Below are positions 34,148 to 44,787 of a stretch of 64,000 bases of DNA, piece by piece; within the stretch, counting starts at the first letter, position 1, and every line of letters starts with the position of its first letter. The notes under the pieces are model-generated. The model did not search any database. It was not told the DNA's origin and saw only the letters and a list, made by a program, of their open reading frames with translations. Position numbers and translations under genes: made by a program. Source of the DNA: Thermodesulfovibrio yellowstonii DSM 11347 (GTDB lineage Bacteria; Nitrospirota; Thermodesulfovibrionia; Thermodesulfovibrionales; Thermodesulfovibrionaceae); NCBI RefSeq assembly GCF_000020985.1, contig NC_011296.1, positions 1,602,001 to 1,666,000 on the forward strand. The letters run 5' to 3'.

Positions 34148-34196
34148 ACTATAAAATTATAGCACAATAAAAAATTGTAAGCAGAAAGCAATAAAA

Positions 34197-34222
34197 AAGG
34201 CAGGCATGGTAGAGCCTGCCTT
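34197..34222 (-). terminator. Intrinsic terminator after glnK
   Basis: AAGGCAGGC and GCCTGCCTT form a perfect 9-bp stem with an 8-base loop. On the minus strand the stem is followed by a T-rich tract (six T), making a good rho-independent terminator for the torF-amt-glnK transcript, 20 bp beyond the glnK stop. Confidence 0.85.
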
Positions 34223-34241
34223 GTAATGCAAAGACCGAATA

Positions 34242-35938
<1,697 letters not shown>

Positions 35939-35950
35939 TTTTTCCCTCCT

Positions 35951-36787
35951 TTAAAAGCTAAAAGTAATACCTACGCCTGCTACCCATGTGTCATCAAGAT
36001 GTCCATTGTGATTATAAGAACTGCCATCAACAACTCTTTTTGCCTTGTTTGAAAGAGGAAACCAGTATTGAACCACTGGCTGAACAGTTACATTTTTCAT
36101 AACTGGTATTGTAAAGCCTGCCTGAAGCTTTCCATCGTGAAAAGCACTGTATTTTTTGCCTGTGTATTCTCCTGTGCTACTGTCATAGGTTCTCCAGTAA
36201 GAATCATCGCCCTTGAAATAGCCAAAGGATGCTGCAAGGTCAAGGGTTATGTCTTTGTAAACCTCAAAAGAATGAGAAAAGGACAGATTCACATAGGTGC
36301 CTGGATATGCAGAGATGTCACGGTAAATTGTAAGTGTAGGTTTTGAAATAATATCATAACTTGCACTTAAAAAAACTTCCTCTGTTTCATCAGTATATTT
36401 TGTTCCATAGTAGATATAACCACCTGTCAAAGAAAGTTTATCAATTGGATAAGTATAACTCAGTGTAAGGTCAGACTCATTAAAGCTTTTTCTGCTTGGT
36501 CTGTCTGGAACAAAACTCTGGGTTTGTCTTTCATTTGTATCAATGTTTCCCCAGTAATTCACAGAAAAACCCTTGTAAGAAACTGTAACAGATGGTTGAA
36601 TTACAACGCTACCTGAACTAAGTTCATAACCACGAAATATGTACCTGCTGTAAATTCCTGCAGAAACACTACCCGTTACTTTGTCCTCCTGTTTTGGTTC
36701 TTCTTTTTTAACTTCCTCTGCCATTGCCAAGGAAAAAGAAAAGAAAATAACCAAGACTACCGATACTAAATACTTAAAATGTCTCAT
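35951..36787 (-). CDS. TorF-family putative outer-membrane porin
   Basis: A 278-residue beta-barrel protein. A signal peptide (YLVSVVLVIFFSFSLAMA) is followed by a charged linker and TorF-like strands (GIYSRYIFRGYELSSGSVV). The alternating aromatic strands end in a C-terminal phenylalanine (GVGITFSF), the outer-membrane insertion signal. Located first in the amt-glnK operon, it may admit ammonium or another nitrogen source across the outer membrane. Confidence 0.82.
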   Translation of the reverse strand: MRHFKYLVSVVLVIFFSFSLAMAEEVKKEEPKQEDKVTGSVSAGIYSRYIFRGYELSSGSVVIQPSVTVSYKGFSVNYWGNIDTNERQTQSFVPDRPSRKSFNESDLTLSYTYPIDKLSLTGGYIYYGTKYTDETEEVFLSASYDIISKPTLTIYRDISAYPGTYVNLSFSHSFEVYKDITLDLAASFGYFKGDDSYWRTYDSSTGEYTGKKYSAFHDGKLQAGFTIPVMKNVTVQPVVQYWFPLSNKAKRVVDGSSYNHNGHLDDTWVAGVGITFSF

Positions 36788-36820
36788 AACAGCACCTCCA
36801 TTGAGTTTTTTTATTTATAA

Positions 36821-36837
36821 AAGCTAAATTCGTGCCA
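36821..36837 (-). promoter_or_regulatory. Sigma-54 promoter of torF-amt-glnK
   Basis: The minus strand reads TGGCACG-AATT-TAGCT, a -24/-12 promoter with one mismatch to TGGCACG-N4-TTGCW. It lies 34 bases before the torF ATG. A paired upstream element at 36883-36912 begins 46 bp from the -24 box. Confidence 0.75.
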
Positions 36838-36882
36838 GATAAAACTCTTTGAAATTTAAAGATTTTTTAAAACAAAAGAAAT

Positions 36883-36912
36883 TACAATTATGTAGAACTT
36901 TACAATTTTGTA
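36883..36912. promoter_or_regulatory. Tandem TACA-N4-TGTA upstream activating element for torF-amt-glnK
   Basis: Two perfect 12-bp copies, TACAATTATGTA (36883-36894) and TACAATTTTGTA (36901-36912), are separated by six bases. The same 18-bp repeat spacing occurs before the chemoreceptor gene and, less perfectly, before nifH. It is not the classical NifA site TGT-N10-ACA. The distance from the sigma-54 promoter suits an enhancer. Confidence 0.65.
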
Positions 36913-36989
36913 AATATCTTCATAGAGGCTATTCAATTATATTAACTATTCCATTTCGTCCCCCTTGATGAATACGAAAACTTGTCCTG

Positions 36990-37073
36990 AAAGAGTCATA
37001 CTGAGGTAAAGCGAAAGGTCTTTTCCCTTGGACGTGAAGAGATTCTTCACTTCGTTCAGAATGACAAAGGGAA
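36990..37073. repeat. Dispersed REP-like repeat, intergenic copy
   Basis: The core at 37039-37065 reads GAGATTCTTCACTTCGTTCA and continues GAATGAC. A second, diverged half (CATACTGAGG, GCGAAAGGTC) precedes it. It matches the copies at 12124-12149, 20339-20375 and 49958-49987. It lies between the chemoreceptor stop and the torF enhancer. Confidence 0.7.
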
Positions 37074-37136
37074 GATAAATGAAAAAATATTGAAGATTCA
37101 GGCGCTTTTCATAATAATAGAGAAAGCATTCTTTTA

Positions 37137-38483
37137 TTAAACTATTCTCTGATTTCCAAACTCAATTATTTTTCTTAAATCAACATCTGCTCCTAAAACT
37201 CCTATAAACTCTCCTTTTTCATTAAATATGGGAGAAGAGACTGTAAAGCAGTAAGAATTTGTAGCAACTGAAATATAAATATCGGAAATATAAGTTGAAA
37301 GCCTTTTTTTTGCCTCTATAAACCATTTTCTATTTGACCAGTCTTCACCATATCCTGTAGAACCATATTGGGCTTTGAACTCTCCTCTTGACACATTTTC
37401 AGTTATTTGAACACCTTTTTCATCTGTGACATAGAGAAGTTCAAAAATATCATATTGATAAATTAATTCTCTAAGATATTGCTCCATAGTGAAATGAAAC
37501 ATTGATTTAAGCTCCCTTGAAAGAGTTGCGTTTTCTACAATCTCTCTGGCATATTTATGAATTCTGCTTCTTACTTTTCCTATATCTAAAATCTGTTCTT
37601 CCGATAATGTATGGAGTTTATTTGCAAATCCTTTTAGATTATTTGAGGAAAGCACGGCATTTTTTACGAAATTCGACAATACATATAACGATTGTTCCAC
37701 ATTGTCAACTGTATTTTTTAAATTATCTGACACATTTTCTAATTTTTCAGCATTTCGGACAAGCTCTTCAAGAGGAGTATCTATGGATTCAAATTTCTTT
37801 CTATTTTCAGTAACCTTAACATAGGTTTTCTGCACCTGTTTTTCAATAATATTAGTTTCAATCTTTATTTTTTCAATAAGAGAGAATATATTTTTGGTTT
37901 TTGATGAAACATCTTTTGTTGCTGACATAGTTGCATGGGCGAGTTTTCCTACTTCCTCTGCTACGATTGCAAAGCCTCTACCATGTTCGCCAGCACGAGC
38001 AGCTTCTATAGATGCATTAAGGGATAATAGTTCGGTTTTATCTGCGATTTCCTTTATTGTTGTGGCAAGAGATGAAATCATTTTAATAGCATCGTATACA
38101 CTCAATGTAGTAGATACCAGAGTTTCAACAGCCTGTTTAATTGAAAGCATGCTTGTTTCTGTTTCCTTAAAACTCTCCTTAGTAAGGGTTATATTTTCAC
38201 TTACCCTGAATACTCTTTTTAAATTTTCGGTAGCAGAAATGGAAACTTCCTCTAATACTGTCCTGACTGCATCCATCTCCTTTGAAACAAGATTAACTAC
38301 TCCATCAATTTTTTCTGTGCCTGATTTTAAAACCTCTGCTTCTTTTTCAATTAGAGGAGAAAGATCAACAAGTTCAATAGATTTACTTAAAATTTTTTCC
38401 ATTAATTCATTATTATTTCCTTGTTGATTTTGATAGCTTTTTCCATTTCTTTTATTCATTAATTTTGATAAAGTTCCAAACAT
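37137..38483 (-). CDS. Soluble methyl-accepting chemotaxis protein with C-terminal sensor domain
   Basis: A 448-residue chemoreceptor with no transmembrane segment. The signalling hairpin comes first: the tip is [20 protein letters not shown] followed by [15 protein letters not shown], near residues 165-205. Two long helical arms surround it. A PDC/Cache-like sensor follows at about 330-440 ([43 protein letters not shown]). This is the reverse of the usual sensor-then-signal order. It has its own sigma-54 promoter and enhancer pair, so it is probably made under nitrogen limitation. The ligand is unknown. Confidence 0.87.
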   Translation of the reverse strand: MFGTLSKLMNKRNGKSYQNQQGNNNELMEKILSKSIELVDLSPLIEKEAEVLKSGTEKIDGVVNLVSKEMDAVRTVLEEVSISATENLKRVFRVSENITLTKESFKETETSMLSIKQAVETLVSTTLSVYDAIKMISSLATTIKEIADKTELLSLNASIEAARAGEHGRGFAIVAEEVGKLAHATMSATKDVSSKTKNIFSLIEKIKIETNIIEKQVQKTYVKVTENRKKFESIDTPLEELVRNAEKLENVSDNLKNTVDNVEQSLYVLSNFVKNAVLSSNNLKGFANKLHTLSEEQILDIGKVRSRIHKYAREIVENATLSRELKSMFHFTMEQYLRELIYQYDIFELLYVTDEKGVQITENVSRGEFKAQYGSTGYGEDWSNRKWFIEAKKRLSTYISDIYISVATNSYCFTVSSPIFNEKGEFIGVLGADVDLRKIIEFGNQRIV

Positions 38484-38542
38484 TTTAGCCCTCCTTTAAA
38501 ATTTCATACATTTTAAAAACTTCAAATATTTCTTTTTTTTAT

Positions 38543-38558
38543 TTCAATTGTTATGCCA
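38543..38558 (-). promoter_or_regulatory. Sigma-54 promoter of the chemoreceptor gene
   Basis: The minus strand reads TGGCATA-ACAA-TTGAA, matching TGGCAYR-N4-TTGCW except for one base of the -12 box. The nifH promoter has the same TTGA variant. The ATG lies 59 bases downstream, and the paired enhancer element begins 45 bp upstream of the -24 box. Confidence 0.7.
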
Positions 38559-38602
38559 TATAAAAAATTAAGAAATTCAAGAAGATTAGTAGTGAAAAAT
38601 TC

Positions 38603-38632
38603 TACATTTTTGTATGAATTTGCATTTTTGTA
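38603..38632. promoter_or_regulatory. Tandem TACA-N4-TGTA element upstream of the chemoreceptor
   Basis: TACATTTTTGTA (38603-38614, perfect) and TGCATTTTTGTA (38621-38632, one mismatch) are separated by six bases, the same geometry as at torF (36883-36912). Distance to the -24 box is within 1 bp of that at torF. Confidence 0.65.
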
Positions 38633-38640
38633 AAATTAAA

Positions 38641-38706
38641 TACCTGGCATAAAGGATAAAAGATTGGAGGGAAGAGGTTTTAAAATTTATCCTTTTATGC
38701 CTGGTA
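38641..38706. terminator. Long stem-loop after nifB, terminator of the nif operon
   Basis: TACCTGGCATAAAGGATAAA (38641-38660) pairs with the complement at 38686-38706, with one mismatch and one bulge, around a 25-base loop. It begins 6 bp beyond the nifB stop. On the minus strand a T-rich stretch follows. It separates the nif operon from the chemoreceptor promoter. Confidence 0.75.
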
Positions 38707-38711
38707 AAATA

Positions 38712-39593
38712 CTAAACTGATTCACAGTAGTCAAAAGCTAAAGCATTATTTATTAATTCAAGCTCAATATCTTTATCTTCTTCAAGACTACCAAAAGCAT
38801 CTGCTCTGCATTGCCTGCAGTGTCTGATCTGTCTTATATGTTTTTCGCAAACCTTTCTAATATCTTCTAATACCTGACAGGATGGCTTTTGTAAATTAAT
38901 CATTTTCCCGTTTGGTATAAGAGGAATGATGTTCATCACTTTAGCTTTAAGCCTTCTTGCTCTTTCGGCAATATTTTCAATCTCTCTCTCATTTACTCCT
39001 GGAATTAACACAGAATTTACCTTTACACAGAAACCTCTGTCCGTAAGCATTTCCAAGCCATTCCATTGGTTCTCAAGAAGATATTCAGAAGCTTCTCTGC
39101 CCTTCATTAACTTCCCATCGTACAAAATCCAAGCATAAATCTTTTCTGCAGTAGAAGGATTAATGGCATTAATTGTCACTGTAACCGTAAAAATTCCTAA
39201 ATCCTGTAAAACTTCTACTTTCTTAGGTAAAAGAAGTCCATTGGTTGAAAGACAGAGAAAAATATTAGGAAACTCTTTCCTTACAAGTTTAAAAAAATTA
39301 AAAGTTGACTCATTAGCAAGAGGATCCCCTGGACCTGCTACTCCAATAACAGAGATTCTATCTCTCTCAGTTGCTACTAACACTCTTTTTAAAGCTTCCA
39401 ATGGTGTAATAATTCTACTTGATACTCCAGGTCTTGATTCATTTACGCAATCATAATTTCTATTACAGTAATTGCAACTTATGTTACAGACTGGTGCTAC
39501 AGGAAGATGCAATCTTCCATATCTTTCATGACCTCTCTCTGAAAAGCAGGGATGTGTATTGATTACTCCTTCCTCAAGAGATTGCTTTTTCAT
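38712..39593 (-). CDS. nifB: NifB, nitrogenase FeMo-cofactor core synthase (short form)
   Basis: A 293-residue radical SAM enzyme that builds the 8Fe-9S-C NifB-cofactor. The N-terminal HPCFSERGHERYGRLHLPVA is diagnostic. CNISCNYCNRNYDC holds the SAM-cluster cysteines, VAGPGDPLAN the SAM strand, and RHCRQCRADAFG the C-terminal ligands. It lacks the NifX-like C-terminal domain of many proteobacterial NifB proteins, as in archaeal and other anaerobe forms. It overlaps nifI2 by 20 bp and is the last gene of the operon. Confidence 0.95.
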   Translation of the reverse strand: MKKQSLEEGVINTHPCFSERGHERYGRLHLPVAPVCNISCNYCNRNYDCVNESRPGVSSRIITPLEALKRVLVATERDRISVIGVAGPGDPLANESTFNFFKLVRKEFPNIFLCLSTNGLLLPKKVEVLQDLGIFTVTVTINAINPSTAEKIYAWILYDGKLMKGREASEYLLENQWNGLEMLTDRGFCVKVNSVLIPGVNEREIENIAERARRLKAKVMNIIPLIPNGKMINLQKPSCQVLEDIRKVCEKHIRQIRHCRQCRADAFGSLEEDKDIELELINNALAFDYCESV

Positions 39594-39993
39594 TTTCCTC
39601 CCCTGTTCTTATTCTAACTGTCTTTTGTATTGGACATATAAATATTTTTCCATCTCCGTGCTTTCCTGTTCTATTAACTTCAATTATTTTCTTTATGATT
39701 AGTTCCACAACTTCATCTGGAGCAATTATTGTAAGCATTCTCTTAGGCACAAAAAGGGCTACCTTAGGAAGACTGTGTTCAAGGGCATAGGTTGAGGGAG
39801 TTGGTTTCAGTTTCACAGCAGTGCAGTAGCTTTCAGGCAAATCAGAGTCAAGCTCTTCTATGCAGGCATCACCTTTCTGTTTTCCTCTACCTTCAACACC
39901 TTGAAGAGTAAGAGATGGAAAGCCAAGTTCCTCCAGTGCCTTCTTTGTTACAGGTGTTTTATCTCTTCTTATTATTGCCACAATCTCTTTCAT
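39574..39993 (-). CDS. nifI2: NifI2, PII-like nitrogenase regulator
   Basis: A 139-residue PII-family protein. The start MKEIVAIIRRDKTPVTKKAL and GVEGRGKQKGD are NifI2-like. It has an extended T-loop region (DLPESYCTAVKLKPTPSTYA) and the C-terminal TGKHGDGKIFICPIQ. In methanogens NifI1 and NifI2 form a complex that blocks NifDK when ammonium is available and is released by 2-oxoglutarate. It overlaps nifI1 by 4 bp. Here the pair lies late in the operon rather than between nifH and nifD. Confidence 0.9.
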   Translation of the reverse strand: MKEIVAIIRRDKTPVTKKALEELGFPSLTLQGVEGRGKQKGDACIEELDSDLPESYCTAVKLKPTPSTYALEHSLPKVALFVPKRMLTIIAPDEVVELIIKKIIEVNRTGKHGDGKIFICPIQKTVRIRTGEENEKAIS

Positions 39994-40307
39994 AGTCCCT
40001 CCTTTCCTGTTCTTATTGTAAAGGCTTTTTCAACAGGGCTTATAAAAATCTTTCCATCACCAATGAATCCTGTGCGAGCCTTATCTTCAATAATTTTTAC
40101 TACTTTATCGACATCCTCATCGTCTACAACCATCATTAGAAGCGTTTTTGGAAGTTCATCGTAATGAACTGGTCCAACCTGCAGTCCCTTCTGCTTACCT
40201 CTTCCAAAGACTGGCATCTTTGTTAGAGATGGATATCCTGCGCCTTCAAGGGCAAGGACTACTTCCTGCTCTTTCTCTGGTCTTATGAATGCTCTAATCA
40301 TTTTCAT
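39990..40307 (-). CDS. nifI1: NifI1, PII-like nitrogenase regulator
   Basis: A 105-residue PII-family protein. MIRAFIRPEKEQEVVLALEG, VFGRGKQKGLQVG and VHYDELPKTLLMMVV match NifI1. The T-loop is short and lacks the tyrosine that is modified in enterobacterial PII. TGFIGDGKIFISPVEKAFTI completes the fold. It partners NifI2 in ammonium switch-off of nitrogenase. Spacing to the NifX gene is 2 bp, and the overlap with nifI2 is 4 bp. Confidence 0.9.
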   Translation of the reverse strand: MKMIRAFIRPEKEQEVVLALEGAGYPSLTKMPVFGRGKQKGLQVGPVHYDELPKTLLMMVVDDEDVDKVVKIIEDKARTGFIGDGKIFISPVEKAFTIRTGKEGL

Positions 40308-40309
40308 AG

Positions 40310-40711
40310 TTATTCCTCCTTTTTATTGAGTAATTTTTTTAGCCATGGTGGCGGCGATGTTTTTATTGTTTCGTAAAGTTTTTCAAGGCATTCTTCAATT
40401 GAGCTTCCCTCCTTTACTTTAAGGGGCATAATTCCCTTCTGAGAGAGCCTTGCAGCAGAAGGCGGTCCTATCTCAGTCATGTAAATGATTTTACAGTCCG
40501 ATAGAGCCTTCACTTTATCCCATACAAGGTCATTGTGAACTTCTGGAGTATCCTTGCTCTCCTCTATTGCCCTATCTCTACCTTCTGAAAACTTTCTTAT
40601 CTCCATAAATTTATATCCCTCTTCCTCAACTTCATAGACCACAAACTGACCAGAACGTCCAAAGTGCTCATTCACCCTTATTCCGTCTGTAGATGCAAAG
40701 GCTACTTTCAT
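40310..40711 (-). CDS. nifX: NifX/NafY-type FeMo-cofactor carrier protein
   Basis: A 133-residue member of the dinitrogenase iron-molybdenum cofactor family. MKVAFASTDGIRVNEHFGRS is the family start, and IIYMTEIGPPSAARLSQKGI is the core. Such proteins carry NifB-cofactor or FeMo-cofactor between assembly proteins. It overlaps nifEN by 1 bp at the stop/start. NifX, NafY and the free domain of NifB are hard to tell apart; position next to nifEN favours NifX. Confidence 0.85.
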   Translation of the reverse strand: MKVAFASTDGIRVNEHFGRSGQFVVYEVEEEGYKFMEIRKFSEGRDRAIEESKDTPEVHNDLVWDKVKALSDCKIIYMTEIGPPSAARLSQKGIMPLKVKEGSSIEECLEKLYETIKTSPPPWLKKLLNKKEE

Positions 40712-43266
40712 CAGTGCACCTCCTTTCTTAGCAACAAATTAGCCATTTCGTTTATAAGATTCAGGCTACCCCTGTAACCAATTGTGACCTTGTGAGTTAA
40801 TCCCAAGCTCTTGTAAACAGGAAAACCTATCTCAAGTAGCACTACTTCCAACTTCCTTGCTTTCTCCTCGGCATGACTGTTTGAAAGAAGGAGTTCAAAA
40901 TCACCTTCAAGGTCATAGAGACTTCCAATTAGGACTTCCTTAGACTGAATTTTCTCTAAAATTTCACCGCCTATTGGAAGCACAACAAGCTCTAAATCTA
41001 ATCCTGCTTCATTTAGAATTTCAGAAAGCCCTAATGCCAAATCAGGCTCTGTAGCTACTGCAGCCTTCCTTCCTGCCACATAAAACTGGGCATCTCTCAT
41101 ACCGTCAATTAGTATTCTTCTTTGTCTTTTAATCTTCTCAGGTACCTCCCTGCCGCTTAAAAAGGAAAGAAACTCGAAAAATTCATCATTTGAGTTTACT
41201 CCCATAAGGCTATCGAAGACTTTGTATTCAATTCCAAATTTTTCTTTAAGTATCTCTCCTGCACCCTTCAAGCTTCTTCCTATTACTACGGTAAATTCTG
41301 AGGAAGCCATATCTTCTATCTCTGAGAGAGTTATACCTCCCTTAGTAATTCCTGAAAAGCCTCTGCTTCCATCAAGCTGAGAAAGGTCTGGTAAAATAAG
41401 AGGTTTTAAGCCGAAAAGTTCAACAATCTCCCTTAATTCGGAAAAATCAGCAGGTGTAAGATGTCCTCCTGTAACAACGTTTATCTGTCCCCTTTTCTTT
41501 CTGCAAGCACACTCAGGAATAAGACTCAAAATTCCTTCAACTGCCTTTGCATAACCATACTCAAGAGAACCCTCATAATCAGGAATTGGTATGTGTGGGA
41601 CTTTAAAGGTCTCATCCCTTAGTGGAGTTATTACAGCCTCAATGTCCTCTCCTTTCATGTGGGATAGAGCTCCGGTAATTACAGCAACTAATTGGGCACC
41701 CTTATTTTTAAAGTTCAGAATATTGCTCTTTAGCTTTTCCTCTCCTCCCATGACCACTTCTTCAGTAAAGAGCTTTGTTGTGTTCATCACTATCGGTTCC
41801 CGAAAATGCTTTATAAGCAATACCTTTCCAATGAAGTTACATCCCTGTGCAGTATGTAGAAGTGGCACCGTCCTGTCTATTCCCTGCAAAGCCATAGCAG
41901 CACCAACAAAAGGAGAGTTCTTAAGGGGGTCTATAAAGCCCTTCTTTAACTTTATTGATAGTGGTCTCCTATTACTTTTATCTTTTGAGTAAAATTCAAT
42001 GGCTCTACTTATATCTTCGGCAAGATTAAGGAGTCCTCTGTAGCCTGCGTATGCCCTATGACGTTCCTGATTGACGTCAACAAAAGGAATTCCCTCTTTA
42101 ACGCCGAGATATAGGTTTCTTCCACCGGCAACAAGAATCTCTGCCTTCTTATCTTTCATAATTTTCAAAATATTTGCCGGCGAAGTATCCTCAAAGAGCA
42201 GGCAGTCTTCACTTACAAGTTCCTTTATCTTCTCTTCATCGTCATAGGTGCTCTTTTTTGTGCCTACTCCTACAACCTCTATACCTATGTCCTTTAAAGC
42301 TGAAACCATAGACCAGGACTTAACTCCACCTGTGTATAGGACTGCCCTTTTACCAATCAGGTTTCCATATCTCTTTAAGCCCTCTTCAAGCTTTTCCTCC
42401 TCCCTCTGAATCAGTCTCTCTACTTTTTCAGTTAAAGTTCCCTCTTTATCGAGAAAACTCGCTATCTTTCTTAATGCCTGAGTAGTCTCGGTTTTTCCGA
42501 AAAAGGAGACTTCCACATAGGGAATTCCATATTTTTTCTCCATTTCAATTCCAATGTTTACAAGGGCTCGGCTACAGACAATCACATTTAGCTTTGCTCT
42601 ATGTGCCCATTTTATCTCTCTGTAGGTAGAGTTACCAGTTATTCTTGAAAGAATCCTAAATCCAGCTTCCTCAAGTAGGGGTTCAATAAGGTATTGGTCT
42701 CCGGCAATGTTATACTCGCCAATTATGTTAATGTCTCTATCAGTTGTAAAGGATGGCTCTTCTCTGCCTATTACGTAATCGAGCAAAACCTCTCCGGCAA
42801 TACGGTTTCCCAAGTTCTTAGGTCCGATGAAACCAGGTGCATTGACGGGGATTATGTCTACTCCAAATTTTTTCTCGGCATCTCTACAAATTCTCTCTAA
42901 GTCCTCACCGAGTAAACCTGTAACACAGGTTGAGTAAACAAATACTGCCTGAGGATTAGTCTCTTCTATAATCTCCTCTATTACTTTAAGAAGCCTCTGC
43001 TCACTTCCTACGATAAGGTCAAGCTCCCTTAGGTCTGTGGTAAATCCCCTTTTATGGAAAGAACCCCTGTCTGATAGAGTTCCCCTTCCTTCCCATGAGT
43101 TAGCTGAGCAGGATATGGGACCGTGAACTAAATGGACTGCATCGGCAATGGGCTGTAGCACAATCATTGCTCCATCAAAGGCACAGGACTCACCACCCCT
43201 TGAGCGACATACTTTGTGTTTCCGCTGTTTTTCTTCGCTCTTTTTTTCTATTGTCTCAAGATACAC
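40711..43266 (-). CDS. nifEN: NifE-NifN fusion, FeMo-cofactor scaffold
   Basis: One 851-residue chain corresponds to NifE (about 1-430) joined to NifN (about 435-851). NifE features are CRSRGGESCAFDGAM, HLVHGPISCSANSWEGRGT and YSTCVTGLLGEDLE. NifN features are PLKNSPFVGAAMALQGIDR, LLHTAQGCNFIGKVLL and VITGALSHMKGEDIE. The fused protein would assemble as a dimer where a NifE2N2 tetramer is usual, and convert NifB-cofactor to FeMo-cofactor. The length is close to the sum of the separate proteins, with almost no linker. No stop or frameshift signs are seen. Confidence 0.92.
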   Translation of the reverse strand: MYLETIEKKSEEKQRKHKVCRSRGGESCAFDGAMIVLQPIADAVHLVHGPISCSANSWEGRGTLSDRGSFHKRGFTTDLRELDLIVGSEQRLLKVIEEIIEETNPQAVFVYSTCVTGLLGEDLERICRDAEKKFGVDIIPVNAPGFIGPKNLGNRIAGEVLLDYVIGREEPSFTTDRDINIIGEYNIAGDQYLIEPLLEEAGFRILSRITGNSTYREIKWAHRAKLNVIVCSRALVNIGIEMEKKYGIPYVEVSFFGKTETTQALRKIASFLDKEGTLTEKVERLIQREEEKLEEGLKRYGNLIGKRAVLYTGGVKSWSMVSALKDIGIEVVGVGTKKSTYDDEEKIKELVSEDCLLFEDTSPANILKIMKDKKAEILVAGGRNLYLGVKEGIPFVDVNQERHRAYAGYRGLLNLAEDISRAIEFYSKDKSNRRPLSIKLKKGFIDPLKNSPFVGAAMALQGIDRTVPLLHTAQGCNFIGKVLLIKHFREPIVMNTTKLFTEEVVMGGEEKLKSNILNFKNKGAQLVAVITGALSHMKGEDIEAVITPLRDETFKVPHIPIPDYEGSLEYGYAKAVEGILSLIPECACRKKRGQINVVTGGHLTPADFSELREIVELFGLKPLILPDLSQLDGSRGFSGITKGGITLSEIEDMASSEFTVVIGRSLKGAGEILKEKFGIEYKVFDSLMGVNSNDEFFEFLSFLSGREVPEKIKRQRRILIDGMRDAQFYVAGRKAAVATEPDLALGLSEILNEAGLDLELVVLPIGGEILEKIQSKEVLIGSLYDLEGDFELLLSNSHAEEKARKLEVVLLEIGFPVYKSLGLTHKVTIGYRGSLNLINEMANLLLRKEVH

Positions 43267-43275
43267 AGTATCCTC

Positions 43276-44787
43276 CTATCTAATTACATCAAAGCTTGGT
43301 GAATCCTTTGTTTCCCTGTCGAGCTCATCAAGAACAGTGTTTACCATTAATGTAAGAAGGTTGAGGGCTCCCTGATAACCGAGGATTGGATATCTATGCA
43401 TATGATGTCTGTCAAAAATCGGAAAGCCTACTCTGATTAATGGTATTCCAGTGTCTTTCCAGAGAGCTTTACAGTAAGAATTACCAATCAGAAGGTCAAC
43501 AGGTTCAGTAAAAAGAAGAGACCTAAGATGCCACATGTCCTTTTTTATGTAAACCTTTCCTTCTGAACCAAAGAGTGGTTCTCTCTTAAGAATTTCATAG
43601 GCTTCCCTTTCAAAGTCTTCGTCTCCATTAGTGCAAACAATATGAACAGGAATTCCTCCAAGTTCAAGAATAAAGCTAAGGAGTCCAAGAAGTAAGTCAG
43701 GGTCTCCAATAAGGGCAAATCGTTTTCCATGAATATAGGCATAGGAGTCAATAATTGCATCAACTACTCTACCTCTCTCCTCAATTAGTTCCTGAGGAAT
43801 CTCTTTTCCTGTGAGTTCTTTCACTGTATCAATAAATAGGTCTGTGTTTCTAATTCCTACAGGATAGGGAATGTTTACAAAGGACTGTCCCCAGGATTCC
43901 TTTATGAATTCACCTGTTTTAAGGGTTGAATACTTCTGAAGGGCGATGGTCGCCTTTGAGTTTATAGAATCCTTTAATTCTTCGAGAGAAGTTCCACCTG
44001 GATACATTTCGTAATCACCGTAGTTTGGAGAATCAAGGCTATCGCTTATGTCTGCAAGAATTATATGGGGAACTTCCATTAAATTTAGCATTCTCCTTAT
44101 TTCTCTGTAGTTTCCTGAATAGGTGTCAAAGCCAAGAATTAGGTTAATTTTTTCTCCCTTTATAGTCCTCAATCCCTGTGTGGCGTAACTCAATATCCCT
44201 TTAAGCATGGCATCATAGCCGTTTATGTGAGAGCCTGTAAAACTTGGAGTATTTGCATAAGGAGTTGGTAAGTCTTCGGGAATAATACCCTGCTGCTTTG
44301 CCTTTTTTATGAAGGCATTAAGGTCATCCCCTATTACCTCAGCCATACAGGTTGTAGAAATTGCAAACATCTTTGGTTTATATAGGGCATAGGCATTCTC
44401 AAGCCCCTCAATCATGTTACTTAAGCCGCCGAATACGGCAGCATCCTCAGTCATTGACGTAGAAACTGCAGGCACAGGCTCTTTAAAATGTCTGCTTAAG
44501 TGGCTTCTAAAGTAGGCAACACATCCTTGGGAGCCATGAACAAAGGGCATAGTGTCCTTAAATCCTAAGGCACATAGCACTGCACCAAGGGGTTGGCATG
44601 CCTTAGCTGGATTGATTGTAAGCGCCTTACGGTTAAAGTTTTTCTCTTTGTATTCCTCTGTCTTTGTATACTCGTCAACCTTCTTTACCTCCTCTTCAGA
44701 GTAAGGGCATTCAAACTCCCTTTTGTCTCTGAAGAGTTTTTCATAGTCTTCTCTCCTGTATAGTTTTACATGGTCTTGAACTTTCAT
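43276..44787 (-). CDS. nifK: Nitrogenase MoFe protein beta chain
   Basis: A 503-residue NifK from the ATG at 44787, which has GGAGG eight bases upstream and overlaps the nifD stop by the ATGA arrangement. An in-frame ATG at 44814 is less likely. P-cluster ligands lie in [30 protein letters not shown] and [16 protein letters not shown]. It pairs with NifD to form the alpha2-beta2 dinitrogenase. NifK-typical [13 protein letters not shown]-like and [20 protein letters not shown]-type segments continue to the C-terminus. Confidence 0.95.
   Translation of the reverse strand: MKVQDHVKLYRREDYEKLFRDKREFECPYSEEEVKKVDEYTKTEEYKEKNFNRKALTINPAKACQPLGAVLCALGFKDTMPFVHGSQGCVAYFRSHLSRHFKEPVPAVSTSMTEDAAVFGGLSNMIEGLENAYALYKPKMFAISTTCMAEVIGDDLNAFIKKAKQQGIIPEDLPTPYANTPSFTGSHINGYDAMLKGILSYATQGLRTIKGEKINLILGFDTYSGNYREIRRMLNLMEVPHIILADISDSLDSPNYGDYEMYPGGTSLEELKDSINSKATIALQKYSTLKTGEFIKESWGQSFVNIPYPVGIRNTDLFIDTVKELTGKEIPQELIEERGRVVDAIIDSYAYIHGKRFALIGDPDLLLGLLSFILELGGIPVHIVCTNGDEDFEREAYEILKREPLFGSEGKVYIKKDMWHLRSLLFTEPVDLLIGNSYCKALWKDTGIPLIRVGFPIFDRHHMHRYPILGYQGALNLLTLMVNTVLDELDRETKDSPSFDVIR

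Noticed and set aside
36883-36912. Classical NifA upstream sites (TGT-N10-ACA)
   Set aside because: The nearest match has eight, not ten, bases between TGT and ACA; the repeated TACA-N4-TGTA form describes all three promoters better.
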